Shown here: in pieces, positions 33,512 to 43,175 of the stretch
Layout: each line of letters starts with the position of its first letter
How positions within the stretch are numbered: position 1 is the first letter of the stretch
Source: Mogibacterium sp.
GTDB taxonomy: Bacteria; Bacillota; Clostridia; Peptostreptococcales; Anaerovoracaceae
NCBI GenBank assembly: GCA_017405845.1
Contig: JAFQZQ010000031.1
Coordinates: 62,001 to 126,000, forward strand
Length of the DNA: 64,000 bases
Direction: 5' to 3'
Notes under the pieces: generated by a model
Databases searched by the model: none
The model's input: only the letters and a program-made list of their open reading frames with translations
Told to the model about the DNA's origin: nothing
Position numbers and translations under genes: made by a program

Positions 33512-34162
33512 TTATTTTCCTATCCAGCTCTCATCGGACGGATTATCTCTGAACGCCTTGAGTCTGGCGATATCATCTGAAGAGATGTATCCGTTATCAG
33601 CCGCAGCAGCGATGACTTCGTCGAAATTTGTAAGCGAGACCCACTCGATGCCGGCCTCAGCCATGCGGTCTATGCCCTTCTTCATGCCGTAAGTCATGAT
33701 TGAGATGACACCAAGCACCTCTGCTCCTGCCTCTCTGAGCACGTTGACAGTATCGATGCAGCTTCCGCCGGTCGAAATAAGGTCTTCAACGACAACGACC
33801 TTCTGACCCGGCTCAAGCCTTCCTTCTATCTGATTGCCTCTGCCGTGATCCTTTGCCCCTGATCTTACATATCCCATAGGGAGATCCATCAGATGCGCAG
33901 TGATGGCAGCATGAGCGATACCCGCCGTTGCGGTTCCCATAAGCACTTCAACTTCCGGGAACTTTTCTCCGATAGTGAATGCGAGAGCTTCCTCAACATC
34001 GTTCCTTACGTCAGGTGCGGTCAGAGTCAGTCTGTTATCGCAGTAAATAGGACTCTTGATTCCGCTTGCCCATGTGAAAGGATCCTCCGGTCTGAGGAAC
34101 ACTGCTTTGATCCTGAGGAGGTCCTCAGCTATAAGTCTTTTGATATCTGTATTCTTATCCAT
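33512..34162 (-). CDS. pyrE: Orotate phosphoribosyltransferase
   Basis: A 216-residue enzyme that makes orotidine 5'-phosphate from orotate and PRPP. I use the ATG at 34162, which has AAGGA 6-8 bases upstream; an earlier in-frame ATG lies inside pyrF. Motifs: FTWASGIKSPIYCDNR, MGTATAGIAHAA and the PRPP loop VVVVEDLISTGGSC. It lies 17 bases after pyrF in the pyr operon. Confidence 0.95.
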   Translation of the reverse strand: MDKNTDIKRLIAEDLLRIKAVFLRPEDPFTWASGIKSPIYCDNRLTLTAPDVRNDVEEALAFTIGEKFPEVEVLMGTATAGIAHAAITAHLMDLPMGYVRSGAKDHGRGNQIEGRLEPGQKVVVVEDLISTGGSCIDTVNVLREAGAEVLGVISIMTYGMKKGIDRMAEAGIEWVSLTNFDEVIAAAADNGYISSDDIARLKAFRDNPSDESWIGK

Positions 34163-34179
34163 GTTTATCCTTCTATATT

Positions 34180-34935
34180 TTAGAGAAACTCTTCTTTGCA
34201 TCTTGTGTATGCATCAATAGGTCTGTCAGCAGCTGTAATAGGTCTGCCTACCACGATGAAGTCTGCACCTTCAATCTTTGCCTGTGCAGGCGTCATTACG
34301 CGCTTCTGATCGTCTGTTGAATTCTCAGCAAATCTGATTCCTGGTGTAACTGTCAGAAAATCTGCGCCGCAGGCAGCGTGTATCTCAGCCGCCTCAAAAG
34401 CCGAGCAGACTACTCCGTCGAGTCCTGCTGCCTTAGCATTCATAGCGTACTGTTTTACTACCTCATCCATAGGCTTGTTGATAAGGAGCTCATTGTGAAG
34501 AGTCTCCTCATCAGTGGATGTCAGCTGAGTGACTGCGATCAGTTTTGGCTTGTCTGCAAATCTGGCAGCTCCGAGCATCAGCCCCTCTTTGGCTGCTCTC
34601 ATCATACCAATACCGCCGGCAGCATGCACATTCACCATGTCGACACCGTAAGCTCCAAGCACCTGCATGGATTTTTTTACGGTGTTAGGGATGTCGTGAA
34701 GCTTCAGGTCAAGGAATACCTTGTGTCCTCTCTCCTTGAGCAGCTTTATCATCTCGGGCCCTTCAGCGTAGAAAAGCTCCATGCCGATCTTTACGTACGG
34801 TCTTCCTTCGCCAAAGCGATTATCATCGCAGCTGATGACCTCCCCCCTTATTCTGGTCAGCCTGTCAAGGAATTTGATCGTCTCATCAGCGCTCTTGAAA
34901 TCACATGCGATTATTACGTCCCTCTGATTAGCCAT
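34180..34935 (-). CDS. pyrF: Orotidine 5'-phosphate decarboxylase
   Basis: A 251-residue TIM-barrel enzyme that makes UMP. IIACDFKSADE opens the barrel; FLDLKLHDIPNTV carries the D-x-K-xx-D catalytic array (type I subfamily), and LTVTPGIRFA and VVGRPIT are the phosphate-binding ends. GAGG precedes the ATG. A TATAAT at 34977-34982 may give an extra promoter for pyrF and the genes after it. Confidence 0.95.
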   Translation of the reverse strand: MANQRDVIIACDFKSADETIKFLDRLTRIRGEVISCDDNRFGEGRPYVKIGMELFYAEGPEMIKLLKERGHKVFLDLKLHDIPNTVKKSMQVLGAYGVDMVNVHAAGGIGMMRAAKEGLMLGAARFADKPKLIAVTQLTSTDEETLHNELLINKPMDEVVKQYAMNAKAAGLDGVVCSAFEAAEIHAACGADFLTVTPGIRFAENSTDDQKRVMTPAQAKIEGADFIVVGRPITAADRPIDAYTRCKEEFL

Positions 34936-34976
34936 ATCGCACCTCTTCTCAATTCTTACATTATTCTCTTCCGATT

Positions 34977-34982
34977 ATTATA
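34977..34982 (-). promoter_or_regulatory. Possible internal promoter before pyrF
   Basis: A perfect TATAAT (preceded directly by TG) lies in the 61-base gap between pyrD and pyrF. No clear -35 is found, so it is only a candidate. Confidence 0.35.
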
Positions 34983-34996
34983 CAATAAAGCTCCGT

Positions 34997-35893
34997 TTAG
35001 AAGCTGCTGATTCCGTACTTTTTCATTGCTTCCGGCAGATCGCGGACTATATTTCTCGATGCATACGGATCAACCAGGTTGGCTGCACCTACCTCAACGG
35101 CAACAGCTCCTGCCATCATCATCTCGAGCACGTCCTCAGCCGATGATATGCCTCCCATTCCTATCACCGGTATCTTTACAGCTTTAGCCGTCTGATAGAC
35201 CATTCGAAGAGCCACCGGGAATACTGCAGGACCTGACAGTCCGCCTGTTACATTCGCAAGCAAAGGCTTGCGAGTGCGCAAATCGAATCGCATTCCCATA
35301 AGCGTATTGATCAGGCTGATGCCATCGGCTCCTTCAGCCTCGCACGCCTTCGCGATCTCAGTTATGTCTGTCACGTTCGGCGACAGCTTCATGATCACCG
35401 GTTTGTCGGTGATCCAGCGCACGGCCTTTACGACTTCAGCGGCCATCTTCGGATCTGTACCGAAGCTCATGCCGCCACCATGCACGTTAGGACAGCTTAT
35501 GTTTATCTCATACCAGCCAATCATATCAGACATGGATGATCTGTCGAGTCTCTTAACTACCTCGGCGTATTCATCGGTCGAAAAGCCGCTCACATTCGCC
35601 ATTACCGGCTTGTGAAATACTCTTTCAAGCTTTGGAAGCTCCTCCCTGATAACATCATCTACTCCCGGATTCTGGAGTCCTACAGCATTGAGCATGCCTG
35701 ACGGGCACTCGGCGATTCGCGGCGTTTCGTTGCCGAATCTCGGGTCGAGAGTGGTGCCTTTAAATGAAAATGTACCAAGGCAGTTGATATCGTAAAGCTC
35801 TGCGAATTCATGACCGTATCCGAAAGTGCCCGATGCCGGGATCACGGGATTATCGATGGTGATGCCGCAAAGATCAACTCTTGTATCTACCAT
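34997..35893 (-). CDS. pyrD: Dihydroorotate dehydrogenase B, catalytic subunit
   Basis: A 298-residue FMN enzyme oxidising dihydroorotate to orotate; class 1B, which works with PyrK and NAD+. I use the ATG at 35893 (GGAGG upstream); the frame runs on into pyrK. Motifs: NPVIPASGTFGYG, GLQNPG, WYEINISCPNVHGGG (catalytic Cys of class 1), KLSPNVTD and VIGMGGISSAED. It overlaps the pyrK stop by 7 bases, which suits a fixed subunit ratio. Confidence 0.95.
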   Translation of the reverse strand: MVDTRVDLCGITIDNPVIPASGTFGYGHEFAELYDINCLGTFSFKGTTLDPRFGNETPRIAECPSGMLNAVGLQNPGVDDVIREELPKLERVFHKPVMANVSGFSTDEYAEVVKRLDRSSMSDMIGWYEINISCPNVHGGGMSFGTDPKMAAEVVKAVRWITDKPVIMKLSPNVTDITEIAKACEAEGADGISLINTLMGMRFDLRTRKPLLANVTGGLSGPAVFPVALRMVYQTAKAVKIPVIGMGGISSAEDVLEMMMAGAVAVEVGAANLVDPYASRNIVRDLPEAMKKYGISSF

Positions 35894-36639
35894 ATTATCT
35901 CCTCCGTTCTGAGCACCGGCCCTTCCTTGCATATGCGTTTATTGCCGTTTTTGGTTTTTGTGCTGCAGCCCATGCAGGCGCCAAATCCGCAGCCCATGCG
36001 CTCCTCAAAGCTCATCTGGCCGCTGATGCCGGCTTTTTCATATACCCTTTCGTATACCGCCTTCAGCATTGGTTCCGGTCCGCAGGTATAGAAATGCGTA
36101 AAGATCTCGCCCTTATTGACCAGCTCTCTGAAAGCATCGGTTACGAAGCCGCGCACCCCGCGGCTGCCGTCGGCTGTTGCAACTATGACGCGCGCACCGA
36201 GCTTTTCAAATTCATCGACGTAATAGATCTCGTCTTCACTATTGAACCCCAGTATAACCGTGGTATCGGCTTTTGCCAGGCAGCGCGTGGCCAGATAAAG
36301 CGGCGGTATCCCTACGCCCCCGCCTATCAGAAGCGGTCTCTCCCCTGCGTCGTCAAGATCGTATCCGTTGCCAAGTCCCGTAAGCACATCGAGCTTTGCC
36401 CCCGGACTAAAATGCGTCATCTCTTCAGTACCGTGTCCGAGCACCTTATAGATTATGGTCACCTCGTCACTGCTCACATCGCATACGCTTATAGGGCGGC
36501 GCAGAAAATGCCCGTCCAGTCTGATGTTAATGAACTGACCCGGTGCCTTGATTGCGCTCACATCTCCGGCCATCCTCATTAGCCAGGTAGAAGGAGTGAG
36601 CTGCCTGTTTTCTGTGATTGTGAGTATTTCCTGTTTCAT
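35887..36639 (-). CDS. pyrK: Dihydroorotate dehydrogenase B, electron transfer subunit
   Basis: A 250-residue FAD and [2Fe-2S] protein that carries electrons from PyrD to NAD+. RRPISVCDV is the FAD-binding RxxS motif, LLIGGGVGIPPLY the NAD-site loop, and the C-terminal cluster CGFGACMGC...C holds the [2Fe-2S] centre. It lies 12 bases after carB. Confidence 0.95.
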   Translation of the reverse strand: MKQEILTITENRQLTPSTWLMRMAGDVSAIKAPGQFINIRLDGHFLRRPISVCDVSSDEVTIIYKVLGHGTEEMTHFSPGAKLDVLTGLGNGYDLDDAGERPLLIGGGVGIPPLYLATRCLAKADTTVILGFNSEDEIYYVDEFEKLGARVIVATADGSRGVRGFVTDAFRELVNKGEIFTHFYTCGPEPMLKAVYERVYEKAGISGQMSFEERMGCGFGACMGCSTKTKNGNKRICKEGPVLRTEEIIW

Positions 36640-36651
36640 ATCTGCAGTCTC

Positions 36652-39600
36652 TTAAGCGTCTATGGTTGAAATGGTTTGTGTCGTTTCTTCGAGTACATCG
36701 AGCAGCACGCTGACTGTATCGAGCGAAGTGAACAGTGTAGCGTTGTTTTCGCTTGCGCACTGCCTTATGAGCGCTCCGTCGTTTGCAGTAACGTGATCGC
36801 CCACCTTACGCGTGTTGATGATATAAGCTATGTGGCCCTTGCGAATCGCTTCGAGTATCTCGTTCGAGCCCTCACTGATCTTCTTCATTTCGCGGGTCCT
36901 GATGCCGTTCTCCTTGAGGAATGCGGCGGTTCCCGGAGTCCCTTCTATATTGAATCCGAGATTGTAGAATCTGCGAATGAGAGGCAGGGCTTCAGCCTTG
37001 TCGTCACCGGCAAGCGTCGCAAACACGGTTCCGTAATTGCGGAGCTTTGTGCCGGATGCAGTGAGCGCTTTGTAGAGCGCACGGTTGAGCTTGTTGTCGT
37101 AGCCTATCGCCTCTCCTGTCGATTTCATCTCAGGTGACAGGTAGGTATCCAGACCCTTTATCTTATTGAAACTGAACACCGGTACCTTAACGTAATATCT
37201 CTTCTTTTCCTCAGGATACAGGTCGAAGATGCCCTGCTCCTTGAGTGACTTGCCAAGCATAACCTCAGTCGCAATATCAGCCAGGCTGTATCCGGTCGAC
37301 TTCGAGAGGAATGGCACCGTCCTCGATGATCTCGGATTGACCTCGATGATATACACCTCTTCATTCTCATCGACTATGAACTGAATGTTGTAGAGGCCGA
37401 TTATTCCGATACCGGGCCCGAGCTTTTTTGCATACTGAAGGATCTTGCCCTTTACCTTATTGCTTATCGAGAAGGCCGGATATACCGAGATGGAGTCACC
37501 GGAGTGTACGCCCGTTCTTTCAACGAGTTCCATAATGCCAGGCACGAATACATCGCGTCCGTCGCAAACCGCATCTACTTCCACCTCTTTACCGAGGATG
37601 TACTTGTCTACAAGTACCGGCTTGTCCTCGTCTATCTCTACAGCAGTCTTGAGATACTGCCTGAGCTGTGCCTCGTCGCCGACGATCTGCATCGCACGTC
37701 CGCCAAGCACGAACGAAGGCCTTACCAGCACCGGATAACCGATCTCTTCGGCAGCTTTCACTCCATCTTCTATCTTTGTGACCGCATGCCCAGGAGGCTG
37801 AGGTATCCCAAGCTCCTTCAATACTTTCTCAAATCTGTCCCTGTTCTCGGCCCTGTCGATGGCCTCGCAGCCGGTACCGATAAGTCTGACACCTCTTTCC
37901 ATAAGAGGCTCGGCAAGGTTGATCGCCGTCTGTCCGCCCAGAGTGGCAACTACGCCCTCAGGCTTTTCAAAGTCGATGATTGCCATTACGTCCTCTACCG
38001 TAAGAGGCTCAAAGTACAGCTTATCTGCCGTAGTGTAGTCTGTAGAAACCGTCTCAGGGTTGTTGTTGATTATGATTGCCTCGTATCCTGCGCGCCTTAT
38101 TGTCTGTACGGCGTGCACTGTCGAGTAGTCGAATTCTACGCCCTGACCAATTCTGATAGGTCCGGCTCCGAGTACTATTATCTTTTTCTTATCCGTAAGC
38201 CTGGATTCGTTCTCTCCGGTGTATGAGGAATACAGATATGCAATGTACTTTCCTGTATGGAGAGTATCGACCATCCTGAAGACCGGGACAATGTCGTTAG
38301 CCTTTCTCTTCTGATACACCTCCACTTCGCTGAGATTCCACAGCTTGGCGATTTCCTTATCTGAGAATCCTATGATCTTTGCAGCCCTGAGGGTCTTTAC
38401 ATCATTGACACGATCCCTGAGGATCTTCTCCATATCGATTATGGTCTTGAAGGCTTCAAGGAAGACCTTAGTGATCATTGTGACCTTGTGCAGTTCATCC
38501 ACGCTGATACCGCGTCTCAGAAGCTCGGCTATAGCGTACATATTATCGTCCTTGAATTCAGAGATATATTCTCTGAGATTGTTGCGGCTCATACCGTCAA
38601 ACTTTGCGAGATGCAGGTGGCATACACCCGTCTCGAGCGATCTGATGGATTTCAGGAAGCTCTCGGTGAGCGTGGAACCTATTCCCATTACCTCTCCCGT
38701 GGCTTTCATCTGAGTACCCAGCACATTCGTGGCATCGCTGAATTTGTCAAACGGGAATCTCGGGAATTTTGCTACGATATAATCAAGGCTCGGCTCAGTT
38801 GAAGCAAGTCCTCCGGCAACCTCGATCTCATCGAGCGTCATTCCCATGGCTATCTTTGCGGTAACTCTTGCAATCGGATAACCCGATGCTTTGGATGCCA
38901 GTGCCGATGATCTCGATACCCTAGGGTTTACCTCTATCAGGTAGTACTCGCTCGTCTCCGGGTGAAGCGCAAACTGAACGTTGCAGCCTCCCTCTATCTT
39001 CAGCTCACGTATTATCTTTATCGCCGATTCGTTCAGCATCTTAAGGTCATGCTCATTCAGCGAGAGTATAGGTGCTACTACGATCGAATCTCCCGTGTGG
39101 ACGCCTACAGGATCTACATTCTCCATACCGCAGATGGTGATGGCCTTGTCTGTTCCATCGCGCATTACTTCAAACTCGATCTCCTTGTAGCCTTTTACAG
39201 ACTTCTCTACCAGAACCTGGTTAACAGGTGAAAGGTTGAAAGCTTTTATGGCAATGTCTTCGAGTTCTTCTTCGTTGTATGCAAAGCCTCCGCCTGTTCC
39301 CCCAAGCGTGAATGCCGGCCTGAGTACGACAGGATATCCGATATCCAAAGCAGCCTTTTTTGCTTCCTCCATGTTGTACGTGATTTCGCTCGGGATTACC
39401 GGCTCTCCTATCGACTCGCACATCTCCTTGAAGAGCTCTCTGTCTTCAGCTCTTTCGATGGAGTCCGCCGGTGTGCCCAACAGCTTGACACCGCATTCTG
39501 CAAGCACTCCCTTACGGTCGAGCTGCATAGCCAGGTTAAGGCCTGTCTGGCCTCCAATGCCCGGCACTATGGCGTCAGGTCTTTCGTATCTGAGTATCTT

Positions 39601-39825
39601 TGCTACATACTCGAGTGTAAGCGGCTCCATATATACCTTGTCGGCAATCGACGTATCGGTCATGATCGTTGCCGGGTTGGAGTTGCAGAGGATGACCTCA
39701 TAACCTTCTTCCTTGAGCGCCAGGCAGGCCTGTGTGCCCGCATAGTCAAACTCTGCAGCCTGTCCTATAACTATAGGACCCGATCCGATGATAAGTACTT
39801 TTTTGATATCTTTTCTCTTGCTCAT
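36652..39825 (-). CDS. carB: Carbamoyl phosphate synthase large subunit
   Basis: A 1057-residue enzyme that makes carbamoyl phosphate from bicarbonate, ammonia and two ATP. Two homologous halves each start with an IGSGPIVIGQAAEFDYAG- or LGAGPIRIGQGVEFDYS-type loop and carry an ATP-grasp domain; the C-terminal 140 residues form the regulatory MGS-like domain. I choose the second ATG (39825), since AAGGGG sits 7 bases upstream, over the first (39831). carA, the glutaminase subunit normally next door, is not in this window. Confidence 0.96.
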   Translation of the reverse strand: MSKRKDIKKVLIIGSGPIVIGQAAEFDYAGTQACLALKEEGYEVILCNSNPATIMTDTSIADKVYMEPLTLEYVAKILRYERPDAIVPGIGGQTGLNLAMQLDRKGVLAECGVKLLGTPADSIERAEDRELFKEMCESIGEPVIPSEITYNMEEAKKAALDIGYPVVLRPAFTLGGTGGGFAYNEEELEDIAIKAFNLSPVNQVLVEKSVKGYKEIEFEVMRDGTDKAITICGMENVDPVGVHTGDSIVVAPILSLNEHDLKMLNESAIKIIRELKIEGGCNVQFALHPETSEYYLIEVNPRVSRSSALASKASGYPIARVTAKIAMGMTLDEIEVAGGLASTEPSLDYIVAKFPRFPFDKFSDATNVLGTQMKATGEVMGIGSTLTESFLKSIRSLETGVCHLHLAKFDGMSRNNLREYISEFKDDNMYAIAELLRRGISVDELHKVTMITKVFLEAFKTIIDMEKILRDRVNDVKTLRAAKIIGFSDKEIAKLWNLSEVEVYQKRKANDIVPVFRMVDTLHTGKYIAYLYSSYTGENESRLTDKKKIIVLGAGPIRIGQGVEFDYSTVHAVQTIRRAGYEAIIINNNPETVSTDYTTADKLYFEPLTVEDVMAIIDFEKPEGVVATLGGQTAINLAEPLMERGVRLIGTGCEAIDRAENRDRFEKVLKELGIPQPPGHAVTKIEDGVKAAEEIGYPVLVRPSFVLGGRAMQIVGDEAQLRQYLKTAVEIDEDKPVLVDKYILGKEVEVDAVCDGRDVFVPGIMELVERTGVHSGDSISVYPAFSISNKVKGKILQYAKKLGPGIGIIGLYNIQFIVDENEEVYIIEVNPRSSRTVPFLSKSTGYSLADIATEVMLGKSLKEQGIFDLYPEEKKRYYVKVPVFSFNKIKGLDTYLSPEMKSTGEAIGYDNKLNRALYKALTASGTKLRNYGTVFATLAGDDKAEALPLIRRFYNLGFNIEGTPGTAAFLKENGIRTREMKKISEGSNEILEAIRKGHIAYIINTRKVGDHVTANDGALIRQCASENNATLFTSLDTVSVLLDVLEETTQTISTIDA

Positions 39826-39850
39826 TAACATGCCCCTTCTGTTTATTTGT

Positions 39851-41053
39851 TTACTGATCCGTTGCGGCGTTGTATGCTATCTTTCCGTCGCAAACTGTCA
39901 GGTAGTTACGTCCCATAACTCTCCAGCCCTCAAAAGGTGTTGCCTTGCCCATCGAGAGCAGCTCTTCTTTTTCGATAGTCCATTCTTCTGTAAGATCCCA
40001 TACAGAGTAATCATTTCCCAGCGGTATACCAAAGCGCCTGCGCGGATTATATACCAGCAGTTGCTCAAGCCTCTCCATGGAGATGATGCCCGGCATCACC
40101 AGATAGGTGTAGACCAGCGGAAATGCTGTCTCTATCCCGACTATTCCAAATGCGGACTTCTCGAGTCCCCGGGATTTCTCCTCTGCCGAATGCGGCGCGT
40201 GGTCGGTCGCTATGCAGTCTATCGTTCCGTCTACGATGCCCTCAAGCAGAGCATCCCTGTCTGATGCACTTCGCAGCGGCGGGTTCATCTTCCATTTTCC
40301 GTCTTCTTTCAGCATGCTGTCATCCAGCAGCAGATAATGAGGACCGGTCTCACAGGTCACATCGACACCGCTCTTCTTGGCATCTCTTATGATGCTTACG
40401 CTCTCCTTTGTGGAGATATGACATACATGATATGCACAGCCTGTCTCATCTGCGAGCTTGAGGTCACGCTCTATCTGGCGCCATTCGGACTCTGAGCATA
40501 TGCCGCGGTGGCCATGCGCTGCTGCATATTTGCCGTCATGTATGTATCCGCCTTTCAGCAGGCTGTTCACTTCGCAGTGAGCGGTTATGATCTTTCCGAG
40601 CGACTTTGCCGTCATCATAGCCTCTCTCATCATGCCATCTGACTGAACACCGTGTCCGTCATCAGAAAACGATATGCAGCTGTCTGCCATACCTCCCATG
40701 TCGGCAAGCACTTCGCCCTTCTGTCCTACAGTGATGGCAGCGTACGGATATACGTGGATGCAGGCATCGCGGTCGATTATATCCTGCTGCATTTTGAGGT
40801 GTTCGACAGAATCCGAGACAGGTGCAAGATTAGGCATTGTGCAGACCGCAGTGTATCCTCCGTGAGCTGCTGCCTTTGAACCCGTCGCTATCGTTTCTTT
40901 ATAAGAAAAACCCGGTTCCCTGAAGTGCACATGCACATCGCAAAAACCGGGCAATATAGTATATGTTGAAGAGAGACCAATCCCTGCGTCCCTCAGCACC
41001 TTTGTTTCTATGGTAGGGCTAAACGTCAATCCTGATGCACCTGTTCTATCCAT
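39851..41053 (-). CDS. pyrC: Dihydroorotase
   Basis: A 400-residue zinc amidohydrolase that closes carbamoyl-aspartate to dihydroorotate. PGFCDVHVHFREPG carries the HxH ligands, later His residues occur in ITAHCEV and HVCHIST, and CIATDHAPHS gives the final Asp. I take the ATG at 41053 (GGAGG 6 bases upstream). The N-terminal beta segment before the barrel is short compared with usual class I dihydroorotases. It is the first gene of the pyr operon, with its own promoter. Confidence 0.93.
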   Translation of the reverse strand: MDRTGASGLTFSPTIETKVLRDAGIGLSSTYTILPGFCDVHVHFREPGFSYKETIATGSKAAAHGGYTAVCTMPNLAPVSDSVEHLKMQQDIIDRDACIHVYPYAAITVGQKGEVLADMGGMADSCISFSDDGHGVQSDGMMREAMMTAKSLGKIITAHCEVNSLLKGGYIHDGKYAAAHGHRGICSESEWRQIERDLKLADETGCAYHVCHISTKESVSIIRDAKKSGVDVTCETGPHYLLLDDSMLKEDGKWKMNPPLRSASDRDALLEGIVDGTIDCIATDHAPHSAEEKSRGLEKSAFGIVGIETAFPLVYTYLVMPGIISMERLEQLLVYNPRRRFGIPLGNDYSVWDLTEEWTIEKEELLSMGKATPFEGWRVMGRNYLTVCDGKIAYNAATDQ

Positions 41054-41078
41054 TGGCAGCCTCCTTTTCATTCTGTAT

Positions 41079-41108
41079 AGTCTATCACGAATTAAAAGAG
41101 CTAATCAA
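41079..41108 (-). promoter_or_regulatory. Promoter of the pyr operon
   Basis: On the minus strand TTGATT (41103-41108), an 18-base spacer and TAGACT (41079-41084). The leader would be only about 20 bases, so there is no room for a PyrR attenuator. Confidence 0.5.
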
Positions 41109-41130
41109 CGGAAGCACCGGCCTCAAAATG

Positions 41131-41793
41131 TCATTCTGTGATTTTTATTAAGAGCAAGCGGCCATTGCAAACCGTTATTTCAGCGGTTTTGCCGGATATC
41201 ACCTCATTGCTTGTGGCATACTGATAATCCGGTCCCACTACTGCATCGTTGATACAGAATTTCGCATTTTTAATGGTAACTCCGGTTGCCTCCCCCTCAA
41301 GCGCTATAAGCGAAAAGAACGGGTATCTGTCTTCTACCTGCGCACTCCCCGGATGGCAAACTCCGTCTGTACCGGCATGTGAAGATATCAGCTCCATTTC
41401 GGAGTAATCATCGACGATCATACCGCGGCAGCCTCTGTTCTCCAGTGCAGTAAGCACATATGCATTTACCAGTGTATGATCGAGCCTTGCCCCTATGACG
41501 CCGATCAGAAGGAAATTCCTGAATCCCCTTCTCACGCCTTCACGCATGGCATAGACGGTATCCGTATCGTCCTTTGCGACCGGCAAGGTGATTGTCTCGA
41601 CATCCATATGCGGATTCTCGTGGGAGTCCCAGTCTCCGATGAGAAGCGAAGGCGCCGCACCAAGGCTGTCAAGGTGCTTAAGACCACTGTCGCAGAATAT
41701 GACAAAGTCGTCCTTTTGCAGATATTCCCGTATCCTTTTGTAATCGCGTATGTCCGCTCCGCCGACTATAACGCATCTTTCACTTTTGAACAT
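41131..41793 (-). CDS. Thiamine pyrophosphokinase
   Basis: A 220-residue enzyme that transfers diphosphate from ATP to thiamine. CVIVGGADIRDY starts the fold, LLIGDWDS and AKDDTDTVYAM hold the metal-binding Asp residues, and GVIGARLDHTLVN is the GxRxDH motif. Start is uncertain: the ATG at 41793 follows the upstream stop as TAATATG, and an alternative ATG at 41805 overlaps that gene; neither has a strong ribosome site. It ends the operon that begins with the GT4 gene at 45751. Confidence 0.9.
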   Translation of the reverse strand: MFKSERCVIVGGADIRDYKRIREYLQKDDFVIFCDSGLKHLDSLGAAPSLLIGDWDSHENPHMDVETITLPVAKDDTDTVYAMREGVRRGFRNFLLIGVIGARLDHTLVNAYVLTALENRGCRGMIVDDYSEMELISSHAGTDGVCHPGSAQVEDRYPFFSLIALEGEATGVTIKNAKFCINDAVVGPDYQYATSNEVISGKTAEITVCNGRLLLIKITE

Positions 41794-41794
41794 A

Positions 41795-42271
41795 TTATGC
41801 TTCATGTACGAGTTTACCGTTAATGTCCTCAATATCTATCGCAATTACAAGCGTCCTCGGCGTGTCCTTTTCGATCTCATGTTCGACATACTCCGGCGGG
41901 CACGGGAACTTGTCGCATAGCAGTCTGCTTATGCGTACGATCTCATCCTTATCCTCTATAAGCTCAGCCTTACCGAACACGATGACGCTCTTAACGTACT
42001 TTGCCCAGTCGCCTTCCTTCTGATAGTCCTGGCCGAATACGCAGTACGACACCTTAGGATCTCTCCTGACAGCATCTACACGATGGCCAAATGTGGCGCC
42101 ATGGATGTATATCTTATTCGCCTCTTCATCATAGTAATGATTGATAGGAAACCCATAAGGATATCCGTCATCGCCCTGCACAGACATTACTCCCCTTGTT
42201 TCTGTCTTAAGCAGATCGATCATTTCCTCGCGGCTGAGTGCCTGTACGCTTCTTCTCATTGTTCTGAACAT
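41795..42271 (-). CDS. Pyridoxamine 5'-phosphate oxidase-like flavin protein (NimA-like)
   Basis: A 158-residue split-barrel flavin-binding protein. The N-terminus MFRTMRRSVQALSREEMIDL and GVMSVQGDDGYPYGFPINHYY, with IYIHGATFGHRVDAV after it, match the NimA-like group, named after nitroimidazole reductases. Role in this host is unknown; it could reduce nitro-compounds or bind a flavin or haem cofactor. AGGAGG precedes the ATG. It lies between hslO and thiamine pyrophosphokinase. Confidence 0.88.
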   Translation of the reverse strand: MFRTMRRSVQALSREEMIDLLKTETRGVMSVQGDDGYPYGFPINHYYDEEANKIYIHGATFGHRVDAVRRDPKVSYCVFGQDYQKEGDWAKYVKSVIVFGKAELIEDKDEIVRISRLLCDKFPCPPEYVEHEIEKDTPRTLVIAIDIEDINGKLVHEA

Positions 42272-42284
42272 AGTACCCTCCTTG

Positions 42285-43160
42285 TCAGCGCGCAGCTATC
42301 ATCTCTTCAAGTTCTGATGTGCTGAACTTATATGCGGAATTACAGAAATAGCACTTCACCTCTATCTCTTCGCCGTCGTTTATCATCTCTTTAAGGTCTT
42401 CAGTGCTGATAGTCGCGAGTGCTCCGGCAACCTTCTCCTTGGAGCATCCGCAGTAATATCTTACCGGAAGCTTCTCATTGATCCTGAGTCCCAGATCCCC
42501 GAGATAGTATTCGAGTATATCTTCAGGACTCATGCCTTTGTCCATCATTGTGGTCACCGGCTCTGCTCCCGCTACTTTTGCTTCCAGGGCTGCGATAGTC
42601 TCTTCCGCAGCATCCGGCATCACCTGCAGTATGAATCCTCCCGCATGCTTTACGGAGCTGTCAGTATCGACCATTACGCCCAGGCCGACAACGGAAGGAG
42701 TCTGCTCGGACACCGTGAAATAATATGCGAGGTCATCGCCGATCTCTCCGGTCTGTATCTCCACCTGCCCGTTGTAAGGCTCCTTGAGCCCGAGGTCCAT
42801 TATAACGGTGAGGAAGCCCTTTCCTACTGCACCGCCGACATCAAGTTTCCCTGCATATTTCAGCGGGATGTCAACTGCAGGATTTGCCGCAAATCCCTTA
42901 ACATTGCCGTGGCTGTCGGCCGTTACCGTCATCTGGGCTATAGGGCCATCGCCCTTCATCTGAAGTGTGAGCATGTCCTTCTCGCCCTTCATCATTGAGC
43001 CCATCATGGCTGCAGCACTCAGCAGTCTTCCGAGAGCCGCTGTTACAACCGGGAATGTGTGGTGTATCTCCCGCGCCTCTGCAGTAAGTTCCGTAGATCT
43101 GATAGCAAATGCCCTGACTGTCTCTCCTGCAGCGGTCGCTCTTACAATATAGTCGTTCAT
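42285..43160 (-). CDS. hslO: Redox-regulated chaperone Hsp33
   Basis: A 291-residue holdase chaperone activated by oxidation. The N-terminal domain starts NDYIVRATAAGETVRAFAIR. The C-terminal zinc switch has the CxC (YCGCSKEKV) and CxxC (CYFCNSAY) pairs intact. In an anaerobe it would protect against oxygen or hypochlorite bursts. AAGGAAG lies upstream. It is 15 bases after the cation transporter gene in the same operon. Confidence 0.95.
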   Translation of the reverse strand: MNDYIVRATAAGETVRAFAIRSTELTAEAREIHHTFPVVTAALGRLLSAAAMMGSMMKGEKDMLTLQMKGDGPIAQMTVTADSHGNVKGFAANPAVDIPLKYAGKLDVGGAVGKGFLTVIMDLGLKEPYNGQVEIQTGEIGDDLAYYFTVSEQTPSVVGLGVMVDTDSSVKHAGGFILQVMPDAAEETIAALEAKVAGAEPVTTMMDKGMSPEDILEYYLGDLGLRINEKLPVRYYCGCSKEKVAGALATISTEDLKEMINDGEEIEVKCYFCNSAYKFSTSELEEMIAAR

Positions 43161-43175
43161 TATTCTTATACTTCC

